A stretch of DNA of 64,000 bases from SZUA-320 sp963707875 (GTDB lineage Bacteria; Gemmatimonadota; Gemmatimonadetes; Gemmatimonadales; GWC2-71-9). The stretch's first letter is position 1, and every line of letters begins with the position of its first letter. The notes below the pieces were generated by a model that saw nothing but the letters and a program-made list of their open reading frames with translations, ran no database searches and was not told the DNA's origin. A program made the translations under genes and the position numbers. Below are positions 54,773 through 63,626 of this stretch, one piece after another. Location: the NCBI GenBank assembly GCA_963707875.1, contig CAVPRU010000001.1, forward strand, positions 1,298,401-1,362,400, read 5' to 3'.

Positions 54773-55755
54773 GCGATCGCTCCTTCGGAGACGTTGCGTC
54801 CGGGCGGTGTCGGTGCGCCGCTCCGGTGACGACCGTGGGCGGCGAGCGCCGAGAGGCGCAGGAGTCGTGCGACGTCCCGATAGCGGCGGACGGGTCCGTC
54901 CGCCGTGCCCGTCACCGTGTAGATCGGCACGTCTCGACCCAGCACTCGGACCTCGCTCGGGATGGCCTCGAGCGAACGAAGATCGGACAGGAACGCGAGA
55001 ACGAGTCCGCCGAGGAACACACCGACCGGGAACCAGCCGTCAGCCAGGAGCCAGCGCCAGTCTTCCCGGAGCTGGACGTTGTTCCAGGACCCGTGGTCGA
55101 ACACCACCATGGCGAACGTGACCGGCACACCCAACCACGCGAACGTCAGCCGCCGGGCGAACACGACGCCGAGCGCGAGGCCGACGGTGCCACTCCAAGC
55201 CGCATGACCGGCCACCACACCGCTGGCACTCTCGTGGAGTTGGGGGAGGATCCATCCCATCGGGGCGTCGAGGCCTTCACCGAAGACTCGTCGCCACAGC
55301 CCGTCCTCGTGGAATCCGAAGCCAGCACCGGAGGCGACTCCGATCAGTCCGTAATCGAGAATGCCCGGCGTTCCCTGGCGGCCTCTCCAGACCGCAGCGA
55401 CCAGCAGAACCGGGATCAGCTTGGCCGACTCCTCGATGAGCGGCACCGCCGCCGCGAGTCGCCATGGGTTGTCACCCATCGCGTCGATCGCGATGTCGCC
55501 CAGGAAGTGCCCGAGGAAGGACGCTGTGAAGAACCCGCCGAACATCGCGGTGATCGTGTGCTGAGTCGAGCGACCTCGAACGGTGACCGACACCGCGAGG
55601 ATGACCAGCGGCAGCCAGGCGTGCTGGAACGCCGAGTCACCGAGACGCCCCCAGTCACCGTCGGCGAGACCGGGAAGTCGTGCACCGAAAACGACGACAC
55701 CGAGCCCGAACACCAGCCGGGGGTACAGGCGAACGACCGAGCGAACGAGGCTCAC
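54769..55755 (-). CDS. PrsW-like intramembrane metalloprotease
   Basis: A 328-residue multipass membrane protein starting at GTG 55755. PrsW signatures: LAAAVPLIEESAKLIPVLL (EE motif), GFGFHEDGLW (His/Glu) and VVAGHAAWSGTVG (second His), all in helices. Such proteases cut anti-sigma factors or other membrane proteins within the bilayer. It overlaps its upstream small-protein gene (GTGA at 55752-55755) and the downstream lipoprotein gene (ATGA), so all three are one translational unit. Confidence 0.83.
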   Translation of the reverse strand: MSLVRSVVRLYPRLVFGLGVVVFGARLPGLADGDWGRLGDSAFQHAWLPLVILAVSVTVRGRSTQHTITAMFGGFFTASFLGHFLGDIAIDAMGDNPWRLAAAVPLIEESAKLIPVLLVAAVWRGRQGTPGILDYGLIGVASGAGFGFHEDGLWRRVFGEGLDAPMGWILPQLHESASGVVAGHAAWSGTVGLALGVVFARRLTFAWLGVPVTFAMVVFDHGSWNNVQLREDWRWLLADGWFPVGVFLGGLVLAFLSDLRSLEAIPSEVRVLGRDVPIYTVTGTADGPVRRYRDVARLLRLSALAAHGRHRSGAPTPPGRNVSEGAIA

Positions 55756-56090
55756 TCGCTGTTCCCTGGTACGCCTTTGGCTTGCTGCTGGTAGCCCCGG
55801 ATCTTTTCGTGCGTTCGGTCGGAGTGGAAGTTCGTGACCGCCTTTCCTGCTTTGAGCGCCTCCCCGACCGGCCCGACGGGCAGTGGCGCCATGTCTCCCA
55901 TCATCTCGATGATGTCGTCCTCGGTCAGCGGCCGGTCGGGGTTCTCGACGGCCTCGGCCGCCTTCTTCAGCTCCCCTGGCATGCCGGGCAGCCCGAGGAT
56001 CGTCTCGAGCAGGCCGGGGCCGCTCCCCGGAGCGTCGCCCGTGCTGAGCCAATGGCCGAGCCACGTGGCTGCGAACTCATGGACAGACAC
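55752..56090 (-). CDS. Small hypothetical protein of the PrsW operon
   Basis: A 112-residue soluble protein without recognised domain. FAATWLGHWLSTG and LTEDDIIEMMGDMAPLPVGPVGEALKAGKAV suggest a helical fold. Its only functional clue is the GTGA coupling to the PrsW-like gene. Start ATG 56090. Confidence 0.6.
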   Translation of the reverse strand: MSVHEFAATWLGHWLSTGDAPGSGPGLLETILGLPGMPGELKKAAEAVENPDRPLTEDDIIEMMGDMAPLPVGPVGEALKAGKAVTNFHSDRTHEKIRGYQQQAKGVPGNSE

Positions 56091-56399
56091 GTGAAACCAC
56101 TTCTCTGATGCGCATGGGCCCCCGTTCGACCACCCGCGCTGCGCGTCAGGCTCGATGTTGTCGGTGTCTGTGTAGCGCTACTCGATCGGAAGCACCAAAA
56201 GTGGCGCCGCGACGACCGGTGCCGCCGCCGGGACCTCGGCACGACGAGGAGCGCGATGTGCCTGCGATGGGCAGGGCTCGACGGGCGGTGGAGCCGAATC
56301 CCGGGGCGCCGGGCTCGCTCGGGACAGGCCGCATCGGTGACACCGACGAGAAAGGCGGCGACGAGTGCGCTTCCGGCCAGGGTCAGCGCTCCACTCGGC
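56091..56399. other. Intergenic, nothing supported
   Basis: Open frames cross this 309-bp stretch on both strands, but none has a good start, coding style or family motif. It probably holds the promoter of the small protein-PrsW-lipoprotein operon, although no clear -35/-10 pair can be pointed out. Confidence 0.5.
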
Positions 56400-57125
56400 T
56401 CATGGCTCGACGGGCACCGCGTTCGGACCGACGGCGACGACCACGACGCCGGCCTCGCTGAGCAGGCCCGACACCACTCGGCTCATCGATGCCCGGCGCG
56501 TCGAACGGTCACCCTTCGACCCGACCACGACCAGGCAGCAGTTGCGGGCGGCGACCTCGCCGACGATGGCCGCGATCGGGTCCACGGATTCGACGACCAG
56601 GTGGCCACCGGCGTCGTTCGGGAGCACGTCGTGAAGGTAGTCGGTGGCCTCTGATCGAGCCATCGCGTCAGGCGATGCCTTGGGTGGGGCGACCACCCGG
56701 ATACCCACCAGTTCGACGCCTCGGGCCGCAGCCAGACCGGCCGCGAACGGGATGGCCCGCTCGGAGACGGGTGATCCGTCCAGGGCGACGAGCACGGGGC
56801 CGCCGGCATCGGCCACCGTCTCGTCGACGCCGGGTCCGACGAGCGCGGCGAGGCCACCCCAGCGGTCCAGGACGTGTTCGGCTGTCGAGTGCTTCCCCGA
56901 CCAGCGGGTCGCGTGCGAACTCTCCATCACCGCCAGCGAGGTGTCCTGGAGCCGATCGACGAGCGTGCCGACGAGGTCGTCGGGTGTCTCCTCGACGTGG
57001 ACCGTGCGAAGCGGTACGCCGAGGACGGCGGCCAGTTGTCGGCCAACGGCCAAACCACGCTCGGACTCGGCCGGTTCGCCGAGCAGGACCGCAACCTCCG
57101 ACGCCACGTTCTGGTGATCTGCCAT
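56400..57125 (-). CDS. Universal stress protein, two-domain (UspA)
   Basis: A 241-residue protein of two Usp modules. The second is complete: PVLVALDGSPVSERAIPFAAGLAAARGVELVGIRVV, then CLVVVGSKGDRSTRRASMSRVVSGLL (the ATP-binding G-x2-G-x9-G(S/T)-like region, partly altered) and VVVVAVGP. The first module is shorter and more divergent (VASEVAVLLGEPAESERGLAVGRQLAAV). Tandem UspA proteins are typical of actinobacteria. Binds nucleotide and supports stress survival; the trigger is unknown. Confidence 0.85.
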   Translation of the reverse strand: MADHQNVASEVAVLLGEPAESERGLAVGRQLAAVLGVPLRTVHVEETPDDLVGTLVDRLQDTSLAVMESSHATRWSGKHSTAEHVLDRWGGLAALVGPGVDETVADAGGPVLVALDGSPVSERAIPFAAGLAAARGVELVGIRVVAPPKASPDAMARSEATDYLHDVLPNDAGGHLVVESVDPIAAIVGEVAARNCCLVVVGSKGDRSTRRASMSRVVSGLLSEAGVVVVAVGPNAVPVEP

Positions 57126-57310
57126 TTCACGTCCTCATTCCAGGTGCCGTCGACGACTACTCACCGCCAACCGTAGGCACAGATACCCGTCGGCGGCCAT
57201 GACCTTGGTCCGATTCGTTCGCCGACCTCATGGTCGACCGAGTCGGCCATCGGCCGATCGACGGCGACGACGGCCACGTCGACTCAGGTTTCGGGCCCGT
57301 TGCGTGCACG

Positions 57311-57499
57311 GCGTCGTCGAAGCAGCGCCTGCAACTCGTCGAGCAAGGAAGACTCCAACTCGACACGCCGGCTTCCGCGGCGTGCCCCGATCTGGGCACG
57401 CTCGAGGTGCTCGAAGGCTTCGACGCCGACGGCGCACCGATCACCCGTCCTCCTGCGTCGCCCATCACGTTGCACCAACTCCTGACCCACACCTCGGGC
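57311..57499 (+). pseudogene. Relic of a beta-lactamase-family serine hydrolase
   Basis: One frame reads LQLVEQGRLQLDTPASAACPD, then LEVLEGFDADGAPITRP and SPITLHQLLTHTSG, the typical start of class C beta-lactamase-like serine hydrolases (EstB type). The SxxK active-site segment that should precede it is damaged, and nothing after LTHTSG matches the family, so about 300 residues are missing. Neighbours on both sides are intact. It is a deletion remnant rather than a simple frameshift. Confidence 0.6.
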
Positions 57500-57569
57500 C
57501 GATGGGCGACGACGGCCGGTTCATTCGCATGAAGTCACCCGCCCCTGCCCGTCAACCCGTCTGTCGGGT

Positions 57570-58307
57570 ATGAGCACACTCGATGTCCACGATCACCGAC
57601 ACCTCTCGCACCCGGACTCGGGGGAGACCAGATCGGCGATTCATCGCCGATCCTTCGCAGCGCACCTCGGGTCCGGACTGATCATCGGCCTCGGGCTTGG
57701 CGTGGCAGCAAGGAGCTTCATGCGCCTTCTGACCGACGACCCGGAATTCACCTGGTCCGGCACCGCCTTCATCGTCGGATTGTTCGGCCTCTTCGGTGTC
57801 GTACAGGGTTTGGTTGCGGCGATCAGGAGCCGAACGACTCGGCCGTGGATCACCGTCCCGACCCGGCTCCTCGGCGGGCTCTCCTACCTGCTGCTGGGAG
57901 GCGGACCGGGGGCACTGATGCTGCCGTACCTCTGGTTCGGAGGACTCGCTCTCTGGCAGACGACGTGGCGTCGCTGGAAACGAGCCACCTTGGCCGGACT
58001 CGCCGCGGCCAACATGGTCGGGGTCATCGGGATGATCCTCAGCGAGGAAGGACTCCACCGCCTTCGGGAACCCCGTGTCGTCGCCGGATTCGCTCTCTTC
58101 GTCGCAACCTACGCAGCGGTCTCGTGGAGCGCCGGGCCGACCCTCGGTCCACGATCAGCCGTTGCCGGCGTGCCCGTCGAGGGCATCCGAGCCGATGGCG
58201 AGAGTGATCCCGAGCAACGACACTCCATGGGCCGCCACGAGTCGAGTGGACCCGACACGTCCGACTTGCCGAGGCTCCGACCGCGAGCGGCAGTTTTTCG
58301 GTGGTGA
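57570..58307 (+). CDS. Integral membrane protein, unknown function
   Basis: A 245-residue protein with five or six hydrophobic segments between residues 30 and 190 (SGLIIGLGLGVAARSFM, GTAFIVGLFGLFGVVQGLVAAI, GLSYLLLGGGPGALMLPYLWFGGLALW, AGLAAANMVGVIGMILS, VVAGFALFVATYAAVSWSAG). The C-terminal 50 residues are polar and may be a frameshifted tail. No family recognised. Confidence 0.65.
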   Translation: MSTLDVHDHRHLSHPDSGETRSAIHRRSFAAHLGSGLIIGLGLGVAARSFMRLLTDDPEFTWSGTAFIVGLFGLFGVVQGLVAAIRSRTTRPWITVPTRLLGGLSYLLLGGGPGALMLPYLWFGGLALWQTTWRRWKRATLAGLAAANMVGVIGMILSEEGLHRLREPRVVAGFALFVATYAAVSWSAGPTLGPRSAVAGVPVEGIRADGESDPEQRHSMGRHESSGPDTSDLPRLRPRAAVFRW

Positions 58308-58412
58308 CACGCGAACCGTGACCGGTCGTCAGTCGCAGACGAGTCGTCGAGGTCGGCAGCCGTCAACCAGGCAGACCGGGGACTACCGGAGCCTCCATCA
58401 GGCCAGGGCGGT

Positions 58413-59030
58413 TCAGGGGTCGCCTTGTTCGGCGTAGGGGTCCTGGCCAGAGGCCAGAGCGTCGCGCATCGCCGAGAGGGCCCAGCCCACCAGGGTGCCG
58501 GCGGTTTCGACATCGAGGCCGTCTTGGGCGGTGAGCCGTTCGAAGACGGGGGCGCTGCAGAAGGCGTGGAAGACTGCAGCGACCTCGTTGGCGCGTTCGG
58601 GGGTGAGGTCGGGGCGGACCTGTTCGACTGCGTTGGCGAGGGCGACCCGGCGTTGCTTCCTGTCGTCCGAGGCGCCGGATTCGCCCGAGGCCGCTTCGAT
58701 TCTGATGAGAGCCTTGTGGATCGTGCCTTGAGCCGCCCAGGTTCGCCAGACGGCCTGGAGCATTTCGGGGAGGGTGTCGAGGCCCTCGGGTCTCAGGTAG
58801 CCGCCGAGCTCGAGCGTCAACTGGTCGGACCATCGGCCGATTTCGGTCAAGAGCGTCTCGCGGTTCTCGAAGTGGTTGTAGAGGGTGCGTTTCGAGACGC
58901 CGGCCTGGGCGGCGACGTCAGCGAGCGAGAGATCCTCGAGTCCTTGGTCGGCGATCAGGTCGGCTGCAGTCTGCATGATGAGCTCGCGGGCCATGCGCCG
59001 CTGTCGTTCCCGTAGCGTCTTCGGAGCCAT
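58413..59030 (-). CDS. TetR family transcriptional regulator
   Basis: A 205-residue repressor. N-terminal HTH: MAPKTLRERQRRMARELIMQTAADLIADQGLEDLSLADVAAQAGVSKRTLYNHFENRETLL. The C-terminal helical ligand domain is intact (WAAQGTIHKALIRIEAASGE, AVFHAFCSAPVFERL). ATG 59030 is used. It is divergent from a membrane protein gene, with an inverted repeat between them, the usual autoregulatory layout. Inducer unknown; the neighbour may be its target. Confidence 0.92.
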   Translation of the reverse strand: MAPKTLRERQRRMARELIMQTAADLIADQGLEDLSLADVAAQAGVSKRTLYNHFENRETLLTEIGRWSDQLTLELGGYLRPEGLDTLPEMLQAVWRTWAAQGTIHKALIRIEAASGESGASDDRKQRRVALANAVEQVRPDLTPERANEVAAVFHAFCSAPVFERLTAQDGLDVETAGTLVGWALSAMRDALASGQDPYAEQGDP

Positions 59031-59063
59031 GCCGGAACGATAGCAGATGAACAAAACTTCTTG

Positions 59064-59076
59064 CATACTTTATGCA
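59064..59076. promoter_or_regulatory. Inverted repeat between tetR and membrane gene (likely TetR operator)
   Basis: GCATA (59064-59068) and TATGC (59072-59076) with a 3-base spacer, inside an AT-rich stretch of an otherwise GC-rich region, 34 bases from the tetR start. Its size is at the low end for TetR sites, so moderate confidence. Confidence 0.6.
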
Positions 59077-59138
59077 GCGTAGTTATAAGTGGTGTAGATC
59101 GGGTTCTCCGGTCCGAGAACGAAACATCGGGAGGAACG

Positions 59139-59876
59139 ATGTCAACCACACTCACTGCCACCCCAACCGCAGGTCAGCTCAGCCGCTCCACGGTCGCCCC
59201 ACCTCCGTCCCGCACCGATCACCGGGTGGCCGGCGTCACGGCCGTCGCCGCCGTCGTGTTGTCCGTCATTGGTGCGGTGCTCAACCAAGTGGTCGTCGAC
59301 GTCGACGTCTGGGCGGCCATGGAGGCGACTTCCCGGGCCGAACAGGCCGACCTGTTGGAACGAGTCGCCGCCGACCGGACCCCGATCGTCGCCGGCCTGG
59401 CCGTGTGGATGATCGCCTTCCCGCTCGTGTGCATGTCCTCGGTCCTACTCGCCCGCCTGGGCCGGCGATCGTCGCTGACCGAGTTCGTCCAGCGCGGGGC
59501 GACCGGCGCGATTGGAGCGATTCTTGTCATGCTGAGCGCCTTCATCACCTTCGTCGCCGTGATCGCACCGGCTCATGTGGCCGGCGAAGACGTTCACCTG
59601 GTCGCTCGGGGCATCGGGTGGATGACAACCACGACCGATTGGATCGCAACCGCGATCGTTCTCGGCTTGGCTCCCATTGGGGCCGTTTACGCTGGACGGG
59701 GGCTGTGGGCTCCTCGCTGGCTCCAGTGGATCGCGGCCATCGCGGCCATCGGCACCGTGTCGTTGGTGGTCGGCTTGATCACCGATGTTCGAGGCCTGAC
59801 CTTCCCACTGGTCCCGATCGGCCTGGTGCTCATCGCCTGCTCCGGTGTCTGCACGTTTCGCCATCAGGGCTCCTGA
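59139..59876 (+). CDS. Four- to six-helix membrane protein, TetR-linked
   Basis: A 245-residue membrane protein. An N-terminal cytoplasmic stretch is followed by helices VAGVTAVAAVVLSVIGAVL, TPIVAGLAVWMIAFPLVCMSSVLLA, AIGAILVMLSAFITFVAVIA, DWIATAIVLGLAPIGAVYAG, WIAAIAAIGTVSLVVGLI and LTFPLVPIGLVLIACSGV. It resembles DUF4386-type proteins in layout, though I am not certain. GGGAGGAACG precedes ATG 59139. Likely repressed by the divergent TetR protein. Confidence 0.7.
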   Translation: MSTTLTATPTAGQLSRSTVAPPPSRTDHRVAGVTAVAAVVLSVIGAVLNQVVVDVDVWAAMEATSRAEQADLLERVAADRTPIVAGLAVWMIAFPLVCMSSVLLARLGRRSSLTEFVQRGATGAIGAILVMLSAFITFVAVIAPAHVAGEDVHLVARGIGWMTTTTDWIATAIVLGLAPIGAVYAGRGLWAPRWLQWIAAIAAIGTVSLVVGLITDVRGLTFPLVPIGLVLIACSGVCTFRHQGS

Positions 59877-59907
59877 GCGCCGAAGCCATCGGACCCGAGG
59901 AGGACCG

Positions 59908-60350
59908 ATGCCCATCGCACCCCACGCCTTCGTCGCCTTCGACCTCGATGACCGCCGAGCCACCGACCCCGCCGTCGCCCGGACCAAGGGCGCCGGACTC
60001 GCCCAGCTTCCCCAGGACGTCGAGTGGGCCGGCCCATCACCGCACTCCCACCGAGCCCGAGCTGCCCGAGGGCAACAACTGGCACAAGGACACCGCCCAC
60101 TGCCCCGAACCCCTCACCCCGTTCGGCTGGTCGGTCGTGCACGCCGGCTCGGACACGATTCGCGAGGTGTTCGATCAGACGGGGTTGCTGATCCTGGGCC
60201 TCGAGGAGAAACTCGTGGGAGGGGAGTTCTTCGTGCGGGTGCTACCGGCCTTCGGGCTGAAGGACCCGTTCCGCCTCGGCGATCGCGACAACGGGACTGT
60301 CGAGGTGGTACAGGCACCAGGGGCGCGGGTTTCGAAGCATCAGCGCCACC
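59908..60350 (+). pseudogene. Truncated PEP-utilising enzyme-like gene
   Basis: ATG 59908 with GAGGAGG upstream begins MPIAPHAFVAFDLDD, shifts frame near 60035, and then reads TEPELPEGNNWHKDTAHCPE, PLTPFGWSVVHAGS and GGEFFVRVLPAFG. This resembles the start of actinobacterial PEP-utilising enzymes with a C-terminal swivelling domain. Similarity ends after about 130 of several hundred residues, about 30 bases before the 3' end of the tRNA gene. The rest is absent. Confidence 0.5.
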
Positions 60351-60381
60351 AATCGGTTTTGGCTATCTCGCCGAGAGCAGT

Positions 60382-60464
60382 GCCCGGAGCGGGAATCGAA
60401 CCCGCACGATCTTGCGATCCAAGGGTTTTAAGCCCCCTGCGTCTGCCAGTTTCGCCACCCGGGC
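60382..60464 (-). tRNA. tRNA-Leu (anticodon TAA)
   Basis: On the (-) strand a complete cloverleaf can be drawn. The acceptor stem GCCCGGG pairs with the 3' TCCGGGC (a G-T/mismatch at the last pair). The D arm contains TGGCAGA. An anticodon stem GGGGG/CCCTT carries the loop CTTAAAA (anticodon TAA), a long variable arm (class II, as expected for Leu) follows, and the T arm is GCGGGTTCGATTCCCGC. No CCA is encoded. 83 nt long. Confidence 0.9.
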
Positions 60465-60553
60465 CGGGAGCGACCAGAGGGTAGTCCTTTCCCCTCGCCG
60501 ACAGCGCTCCGCCTAGTGTCTGGGCAAGCACACGACGAGCACGGGGGTTCGGC

Positions 60554-62572
60554 ATGACCGGCACGACAACGATGGGACACGGCGGGCAGCTGGCGGCGAG
60601 GGCGTTGAAAGCGGCGGGAGTCGAGTGCGTCTTCACCCTGTCGGGCGGACATGTCATGGGCATCTACGACGGCTGTCTCGACGAGGGCATTCGCGTGATC
60701 GACGTGCGTCACGAACAGGCGGCCACCCACGCCGCCGATGCCTGGGCCCGCCTGAATCCGGGCAAGGTCGGGGTCGCCATCCTCACCGCCGGGCCCGGCG
60801 TCACCGACGGCGTCACGGGGGTGGCCAACGCCTGGCGTGCCAACTCGCCGATCCTCGTCTTCGGTGGCCAGGGTCCGTTCAACAACCTTCGCCGAGGTTC
60901 GCTACAGGAGATGGACCACGTTTCGTTGATGAAGCCGATCACGAAGTGGGCCGACGCCTGCTATCAGACCAGCCGGATCGGCGAGTACATCGAGCTGGCG
61001 ATCCGGACCGCCATGTCGGGTGTGCCCGGTCCGGCCTTTCTCGAGATCCCGATGGACGTCCTCCACGGCCCGGTCGATCTCGGCACGACCCCGATCCCCA
61101 CCTTCCGTGACTACCGGGTCGGGTCCAGTGCCCCCGAGGCCTTGCTCGACGAGGCGGCGGCCATCCTGGCCGACGCCGAACGACCCATGATCATGGCCGG
61201 TACGGCCTTGAAGTGGTCGGAAGGCGCTGTCCAGCTCCGCTCGCTGGTCGAGGAGACACGGATGCCGTGTTTCACGAACGGGATGGGACGCGGCCAATTG
61301 CCGATGAACCACCCGCAGTACTTCAACCGAAGCCGCAAACAGGCCCTCGCCGAGTCCGATGTGGTGGTTTTGGCCGGCACGACTCTGGACTTCCGCATGA
61401 AGTTCGGTGCCTCGATCCCGGTCGGAACGAAGATCATCCAGCTCGATCTCGACGAGACGCTGATCGGCCAGAACCGTTCGGCCGACGTCGGCCTCGTCGG
61501 CAATCTCGGCGCCAACCTGGCGGCGCTCGGCGAACGACTCATCAAGCGGGGCGGCTCGGATTTCGCCGACTGGTCGGCCGTGCTCCGAGCGTCGGAAGAC
61601 GAGGCCGAATCGGCGCTGGCCCTGCAGTTGACCAGCGACGAGGTCCCGATCGACCCACTTCGCCTGTGCGCCGAGATCGCCTCGTTCGTCGACACCGACG
61701 ATTCGATGATCGTGATCGGTGACGGTGGAGACATCGTGGCCCAGGCATCGAAGGTCCTGCGGGTACCCGAGCACGGGACGTGGATGGACCCGGGCCCGCT
61801 CGGCACGTTGGGCGTCGGCATGCCGTTCGCCCTCGCCGCCCAGTTGGCCAACCCCGATCAGCGGGTCCTGATCATCTACGGCGACGGTTCGTTCGGACTC
61901 AATGGTTTCGAGTTCGACACCGCCGTTCGATTCGGTCTGCCCATCGTGGGGATCGTCGGCAACGACGCGGCGTGGGGTCAGATGATGCGCCCGCAGGCCA
62001 TGCTCTACGGCCAGGAGCGGCTGGTGGCGACCGAGCTGGCCCCCACCCGCTACGACAAGGTCGTCGAGGCGCTCGGAGGCCACGGCGAGAACGTCACCGA
62101 ACCCGACCAGATCCGTCCGGCGCTCGAGCGGGCCTTCGCGTCGGGCAAGCCGGCCCTGGTGAACGTGATGATGCGCACCGACGTCGGTGCCCCGAAGGGC
62201 TCCACCTACGCTCTCAGCGGGCTCCACGAGGCGAATCGGTGGGGCAGGGCGGTTTCGTCGTCGCGACCGCAGCTCGCGGGCTCAAATGTTTCCTCTTCCG
62301 TTTGTCTTCGTCGATCGACCTACTATCATCGAACACATGTTCTCATCCGACGACCGGAGCATGGCGATCGATGCGCTCACGGCTTCGATCGCCGTGCTCC
62401 AGACCGAATCCACCCAACTCGATGCCGAAGCCATCCGCCGCTCCGTCGCCATCGTGCACCGCGCTCGACAGGTCCTCGATGGGGCATTGGTGCACCTCGC
62501 CGACCAAGCCCGCAGGCTCGAAGCCGACGGCTCCGCAGCCCCGGCCGAAGAAAGCATGCTCGGGCATGGTGA
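60554..62572 (+). CDS. Thiamine-diphosphate-dependent enzyme (acetolactate synthase-like)
   Basis: The ThDP enzyme core runs from MTGTTTMGHGGQLAARALKAAGVECVFTLSGGH to about residue 555 (MMRTDVGAPKGSTYA, ending near 62215). The catalytic Glu lies in VRHEQAATHAADAWA. The central domain has WSEGAVQLRSLVEETRMPCF. The C-terminal ThDP/metal motif is IYGDGSFGLNGFEFDTAVRFGLPIVGIVGNDAAWG (GDGS...N). The substrate is not clear: acetolactate synthase, oxalyl-CoA decarboxylase and related enzymes share this plan. The frame stays open to 62572, but residues past about 560 overlap the HNH gene and look non-coding, so the true stop may be hidden by an indel. Confidence 0.85.
   Translation: MTGTTTMGHGGQLAARALKAAGVECVFTLSGGHVMGIYDGCLDEGIRVIDVRHEQAATHAADAWARLNPGKVGVAILTAGPGVTDGVTGVANAWRANSPILVFGGQGPFNNLRRGSLQEMDHVSLMKPITKWADACYQTSRIGEYIELAIRTAMSGVPGPAFLEIPMDVLHGPVDLGTTPIPTFRDYRVGSSAPEALLDEAAAILADAERPMIMAGTALKWSEGAVQLRSLVEETRMPCFTNGMGRGQLPMNHPQYFNRSRKQALAESDVVVLAGTTLDFRMKFGASIPVGTKIIQLDLDETLIGQNRSADVGLVGNLGANLAALGERLIKRGGSDFADWSAVLRASEDEAESALALQLTSDEVPIDPLRLCAEIASFVDTDDSMIVIGDGGDIVAQASKVLRVPEHGTWMDPGPLGTLGVGMPFALAAQLANPDQRVLIIYGDGSFGLNGFEFDTAVRFGLPIVGIVGNDAAWGQMMRPQAMLYGQERLVATELAPTRYDKVVEALGGHGENVTEPDQIRPALERAFASGKPALVNVMMRTDVGAPKGSTYALSGLHEANRWGRAVSSSRPQLAGSNVSSSVCLRRSTYYHRTHVLIRRPEHGDRCAHGFDRRAPDRIHPTRCRSHPPLRRHRAPRSTGPRWGIGAPRRPSPQARSRRLRSPGRRKHARAW
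62329..62344. promoter_or_regulatory. SOS box (LexA site) at the HNH gene start
   Basis: GAAC-ACAT-GTTC (62331-62342), preceded by TC and followed by TC, fits the Gram-positive/actinobacterial LexA consensus GAAC-N4-GTTC. The start ATG (62337) lies inside it, encoding Met-Phe. REP13E12-family genes of mycobacteria are known LexA targets with the same arrangement. Confidence 0.7.
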
Positions 62573-63626
62573 CATGCCGGCCCGGACGGCACGCCACCAC
62601 GTGCTCCGATCCGAGCTCGCCGATGCCCTCCCGCTCGTCGGTGCAGTCATCCGGGCCGGCCGGGCCATCCCGGCATCGGTGGATCACCTGGGCCGAGCCT
62701 GGCAACGCCTCGACGACACCGGGCGTGCGGCGCTGGTGCAGCTCGCCGACCATGAACTCGTCCTCCTTGATCGGACGGGTATCGCCCGACACGTTCGCCG
62801 GCTCGGTCCGACGGCTGGTCCGATCGATCGAACCCGACGAGTGGGCTGGCCGATCATCAGGACCAGGTCGACGCCTCGACCTATCGGGTGCAGCGTTGCC
62901 GCAACGGCACGCCGGCGGGTCTCCATCGTCGAACTCGACCCGATCCGCGGCGACGAGGTCGAAGCCGACATCGACGCCGTCGCTCGTGCGATCCGCCAAC
63001 GCCACGCCGACGTCGACCTCCGCACGGCGACCGATTCCAGTCTTCGGGCCGAAGCCCTCCATGCACTGATCCGCGGCGGAGCACTGCACCCGACGGCCGG
63101 CACGCCCCGGCCCACCGGGGTATCTCGCTGCTCTGCGATCACCGAACGATCCTCGATGGGCCGCACGACGATTCGGTCTGCGAAACCGTGGGCGGCGATC
63201 CCGTCCCCCACGGCCTGCTCCAACGGATGGCCTGCGACGCATCGGTGACCTCGCGTGCTCCTCGGACCCGACGCCCGTCCGTTCGACGCCGGCCGGGCCC
63301 ACCGAACGGCCACCGCCCGACAGAAGCAGGCGTTGCGTGCCCTCTACCACCTGTCCCCTGTCGGGAACACCGTTCCGGGACTGCGAGGTCCACCACATCG
63401 ATTACTGGGAGCACGGCGGTCGACCGACCTGGCTAACCTGATCCCGATCTCTCGACGATGGCATCATCTGATCCACGACCGGAACTGGCGGCTTCAGATC
63501 CATTCCGATCGATCACTCGATCTGTTTCGCCCCGACGGTCGACACCACCGACACGTCGACCCGCCGATCCCGGTCACCAGACCGAACGACCACCGAAGAC
63601 CGGCGTCGGTGCCCATCGCGGCCTGA
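62337..63626 (+). CDS. DUF222-HNH endonuclease (REP13E12 family), frameshifted
   Basis: About 430 residues. The N-terminal DUF222 region contains LDAEAIRRSVAIVHRARQVLDGALVHLADQARRLEADG, MPARTARHHVLRSELADALPLVGAVIRAG and ALVQLADHELVLLDR. The C-terminal HNH nuclease pattern is split over frames: CEVHHIDYWEHGG (from about 63383) and then TDLANLIPISRRWHHLIHDRNW. The frame breaks near 62820-62840, about 63120-63250 and 63405. These elements are abundant, variable multi-copy genes in actinobacteria. Its SOS box suggests induction by DNA damage. Confidence 0.8.

Noticed and set aside
60350..60480. Coding continuation of the PEP-utilising fragment through the tRNA
   Set aside because: The frame reads antisense through the tRNA gene and has no family similarity.
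62216..62572. C-terminal extension of the ThDP enzyme
   Set aside because: It overlaps the HNH gene, loses coding character, and goes beyond the usual family end; probably read-through after an indel.
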